From Lentisphaerota bacterium (lineage in GTDB: Bacteria; Verrucomicrobiota; Kiritimatiellia; RFP12; UBA3636): a stretch of DNA of 6,504 bases. The notes under the pieces are model-generated. The model saw only the letters and a list, made by a program, of their open reading frames with translations, did no database searches and was not told the DNA's origin. The position numbers and the translations under genes were made by a program. The stretch covers positions 1 to 6,504 of the forward strand of contig JAAZFF010000133.1 in NCBI GenBank assembly GCA_012511845.1, read 5' to 3'. Below are positions 4,792-6,504 of the stretch, piece after piece (within the stretch, counting starts at the first letter, position 1; every line of letters starts with the position of its first letter).

Positions 4792-6504
4792 CTATTTGCC
4801 GTTGATCACACAAGGCATATCTGCAAGCGGTCCTGCGGGGGTAACAGATACTCTAACGTCAGATGGAGCGTTAACAGAAATATAAAGCGTTCCATCACGA
4901 ATTTTCCAGTCCACTTTTACAGCACCCAGCGGATGCGGTACTACACCGCGCGCCCACCTGATTGAATCTGCGCATGGTGCTATCCTGATTTGCGTAAGAT
5001 CTTCACAATCAGTCAAGCCCATTTTTACACCAAGAACTGTTGTAGCAAAATAGTGGTTTATAGCACTGCTCCAGGCGTGTGTAAGCGATTGCGCAGGTCT
5101 GGAGGCTTCCCACAGGGTGCCTGTCGGCTCATCAAGCATCCTTGCATAGACCTGCCTAATCGCTGATTCAGCAATATCCGCCCTGTTGTATAGCCCCAGT
5201 GCGCTCAGCAGGTAGAACATCTGATACGGAGAAACACTTTCGGGTTCATTTTCCGGGTCGAAAGATTCCATTGTTTTTGAAATCGCATTGAGCGCATCGT
5301 CGGCATGGATGCGTGCATTGCGGCTGAACAGCAGCGCCCACGTATTAGCCGGCGTGCCTTCTGTCCGGTTTTCTCCATCTGTTACAGGCAGATCGCGGAA
5401 TGTAAGGGCTTCTTTATCAAAATACGTGTCAGCAATAAGTGCATCCAGTTCATTTGCGAGTTGTTCAAGCTTTTCTGTTTCCTGAGCCGGTGCCCCCGCT
5501 GTTCTTCCTATATTCGCCCACGCCCTGAACGAAGCAACGAGTGCCACATTGAATTCGCACGTAGGTCCTGCCTGTATCTCACGGCCATGATCAATAAATG
5601 CCGAAGACGGTGGAGTGTAAAGACCGTTATCCATACGAACCGTGCTTATAGCTTCAGACATGGACTTGAATACCCGCCACGCCCTTGCTGCAAAGTCCCT
5701 GTCATGTGTAAGTCCCACATACCAGTCGGTGGCAATGGACGTCAGGAGAGGATAGTCCGAAAGAGTAACGCCTCCACGCGGTACAGGTGCCCGGCTGTGC
5801 ATCCAGCCTTTTTCATTTACAGACTGAAGCAACACTTCAAGACTGTGCCGTACTATCCGCAAATCTCTGGAAAGCACTGCAGCAGTCCCCATCTCCGGCA
5901 ACAAATCCCCTCCGTACAAGGTGCGTTCACGCCAGGGGCAGTCTGTGAAAACATCTTCACTGCAAAGCTCCAGCGACCTGCGTCCAAACTTCCACAATGT
6001 GTTGAAGTCTTCTTCAGAGCATTCAAATTCCCCTGTAAAGGAATAGGGATACCTTTGCTCAACCACACCTGCACCGTGCAAAGTTACGGGAGAGGAGTGA
6101 TTGCTTATCAGCACGTCAATAAAACGGAAGCCGCGCGGAGAAAAAGTTTCGATCCATTTCCGCTTGCCGGGCAAAACACGTCTGTCGGCTCCATACATTA
6201 CTACCGTCTTACTTATAAATGCCCTGTCATTTTTTTGATCTTCGGCATGACCGAAATCGAGTACGGTACCTTCCGGAGCGTCTATATCAAAGAATATCCG
6301 CCCCAAAACAATTTTGCCCAAATCAACAGTAATCAGGGCAGGTTGTTTTGCTTCTATTTCGATCGGTGTTTTTACTTCTGTAAATTTTTCAGCTGGCTGC
6401 GACCACACAATGTGGCGGAGTGGAGACTCTGCCACAGAATCTGTGGGCACTGTTCTCCATCCAAGTTCAGGCAAGTCTGATTCCGGTTCTCTCAATACAA
6501 GAAG
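4792..6504 (-). CDS. GH78-family alpha-L-rhamnosidase-like protein, N-terminus cut by window edge
   Basis: 570 residues are visible, ending at TAG. The frame stays open to the right edge; a TTG at 6495 is not a convincing start because coding sequence continues before it, so the N-terminal sandwich domain lies outside. Numbering from the edge, a linking beta-sandwich spans about 35-160, the (alpha/alpha)6 barrel about 160-490 and the C-terminal sandwich about 490-570. The catalytic signature is Asp188-Cys-Pro-Trp-Arg-Glu193, then Gly-Asp200; Glu466 in Thr-Leu-Trp-Glu is the likely general base and His476 follows in Thr-His-Ala-Trp. Arg192 is kept, but Tyr replaces the usual Trp of LGW. Phe-Ile-Asp305-His306 stands where GH78 proteins usually have Asp-Trp. 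It converges with the other GH78 gene but is a clearly different subgroup, so not a recent duplicate. Whether it has a signal peptide cannot be seen. Rhamnosidase activity is family-based. Confidence 0.85.
   Translation of the reverse strand, partial: LLVLREPESDLPELGWRTVPTDSVAESPLRHIVWSQPAEKFTEVKTPIEIEAKQPALITVDLGKIVLGRIFFDIDAPEGTVLDFGHAEDQKNDRAFISKTVVMYGADRRVLPGKRKWIETFSPRGFRFIDVLISNHSSPVTLHGAGVVEQRYPYSFTGEFECSEEDFNTLWKFGRRSLELCSEDVFTDCPWRERTLYGGDLLPEMGTAAVLSRDLRIVRHSLEVLLQSVNEKGWMHSRAPVPRGGVTLSDYPLLTSIATDWYVGLTHDRDFAARAWRVFKSMSEAISTVRMDNGLYTPPSSAFIDHGREIQAGPTCEFNVALVASFRAWANIGRTAGAPAQETEKLEQLANELDALIADTYFDKEALTFRDLPVTDGENRTEGTPANTWALLFSRNARIHADDALNAISKTMESFDPENEPESVSPYQMFYLLSALGLYNRADIAESAIRQVYARMLDEPTGTLWEASRPAQSLTHAWSSAINHYFATTVLGVKMGLTDCEDLTQIRIAPCADSIRWARGVVPHPLGAVKVDWKIRDGTLYISVNAPSDVRVSVTPAGPLADMPCVINGK

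Noticed and set aside
5305..6480. 391-codon open frame on the plus strand, antisense to the minus-strand GH78 gene
   Set aside because: It lies wholly opposite a gene with clear GH78 motifs, has no family features, and has an Arg/Cys/His-rich composition typical of a shadow frame.
915..6504. The two GH78 genes as a recent inverted duplication
   Set aside because: The proteins differ strongly in the catalytic segment and the pocket motif, with only family-level similarity, so they belong to different subgroups.

Overview
The window looks like chromosomal DNA of a free-living or gut carbohydrate-degrading bacterium of moderate GC content. Two different GH78-type alpha-L-rhamnosidase-like proteins, a small lipoprotein, and spacers filled with degenerate dispersed repeats suggest a member of the PVC group (Lentisphaerota/Victivallales-like or a relative). 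That placement is an inference from gene style and remembered repeat families. No rRNA, tRNA or marker gene is present to test it.

Layout: 1-345 holds no supportable gene but contains an imperfect long inverted repeat (151-273) and a 12-bp direct repeat. A small lipoprotein gene (346-738, +) follows. A 176-base spacer with possible promoter signals leads to a complete GH78-like gene (915-3317, +). Only 39 bases further lies a five-helix membrane protein of the VIT1/CCC1 type (3357-3839, +), probably in the same transcript. A gene-free stretch of about 950 bases (3840-4791) separates it from a second GH78-like gene on the minus strand (stop at 4792), which runs off the right edge without its N-terminus. 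The two rhamnosidase-like genes therefore converge on the repeat-rich spacer.

The spacer is the least ordinary part of the window. It has two REP-like hairpins (4290-4311 and 4719-4740), a CCGGCTTGCCGG palindrome with near copies, GTACACG direct repeats facing an inverted copy, a 9-bp TCGAARGAA tandem, a 21-bp-offset CCGTTKGCATCA pair, and an 18-codon open frame that reads like the start of a four-helix-bundle (S23/IVP-type) protein gene cut short.

Functionally, the two GH78-like enzymes would release alpha-L-rhamnose, or a related deoxyhexose, from plant or microbial glycans. Both keep the catalytic acidic residues but differ from each other and from the family pattern at substrate-pocket aromatic or arginine positions, so they probably act on different linkages. 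The VIT-like protein has no obvious mechanistic link to glycan breakdown. I found no convincing new multi-gene system; the repeat-rich spacer, the 151-273 structure and the pocket substitutions are what merit a second look.
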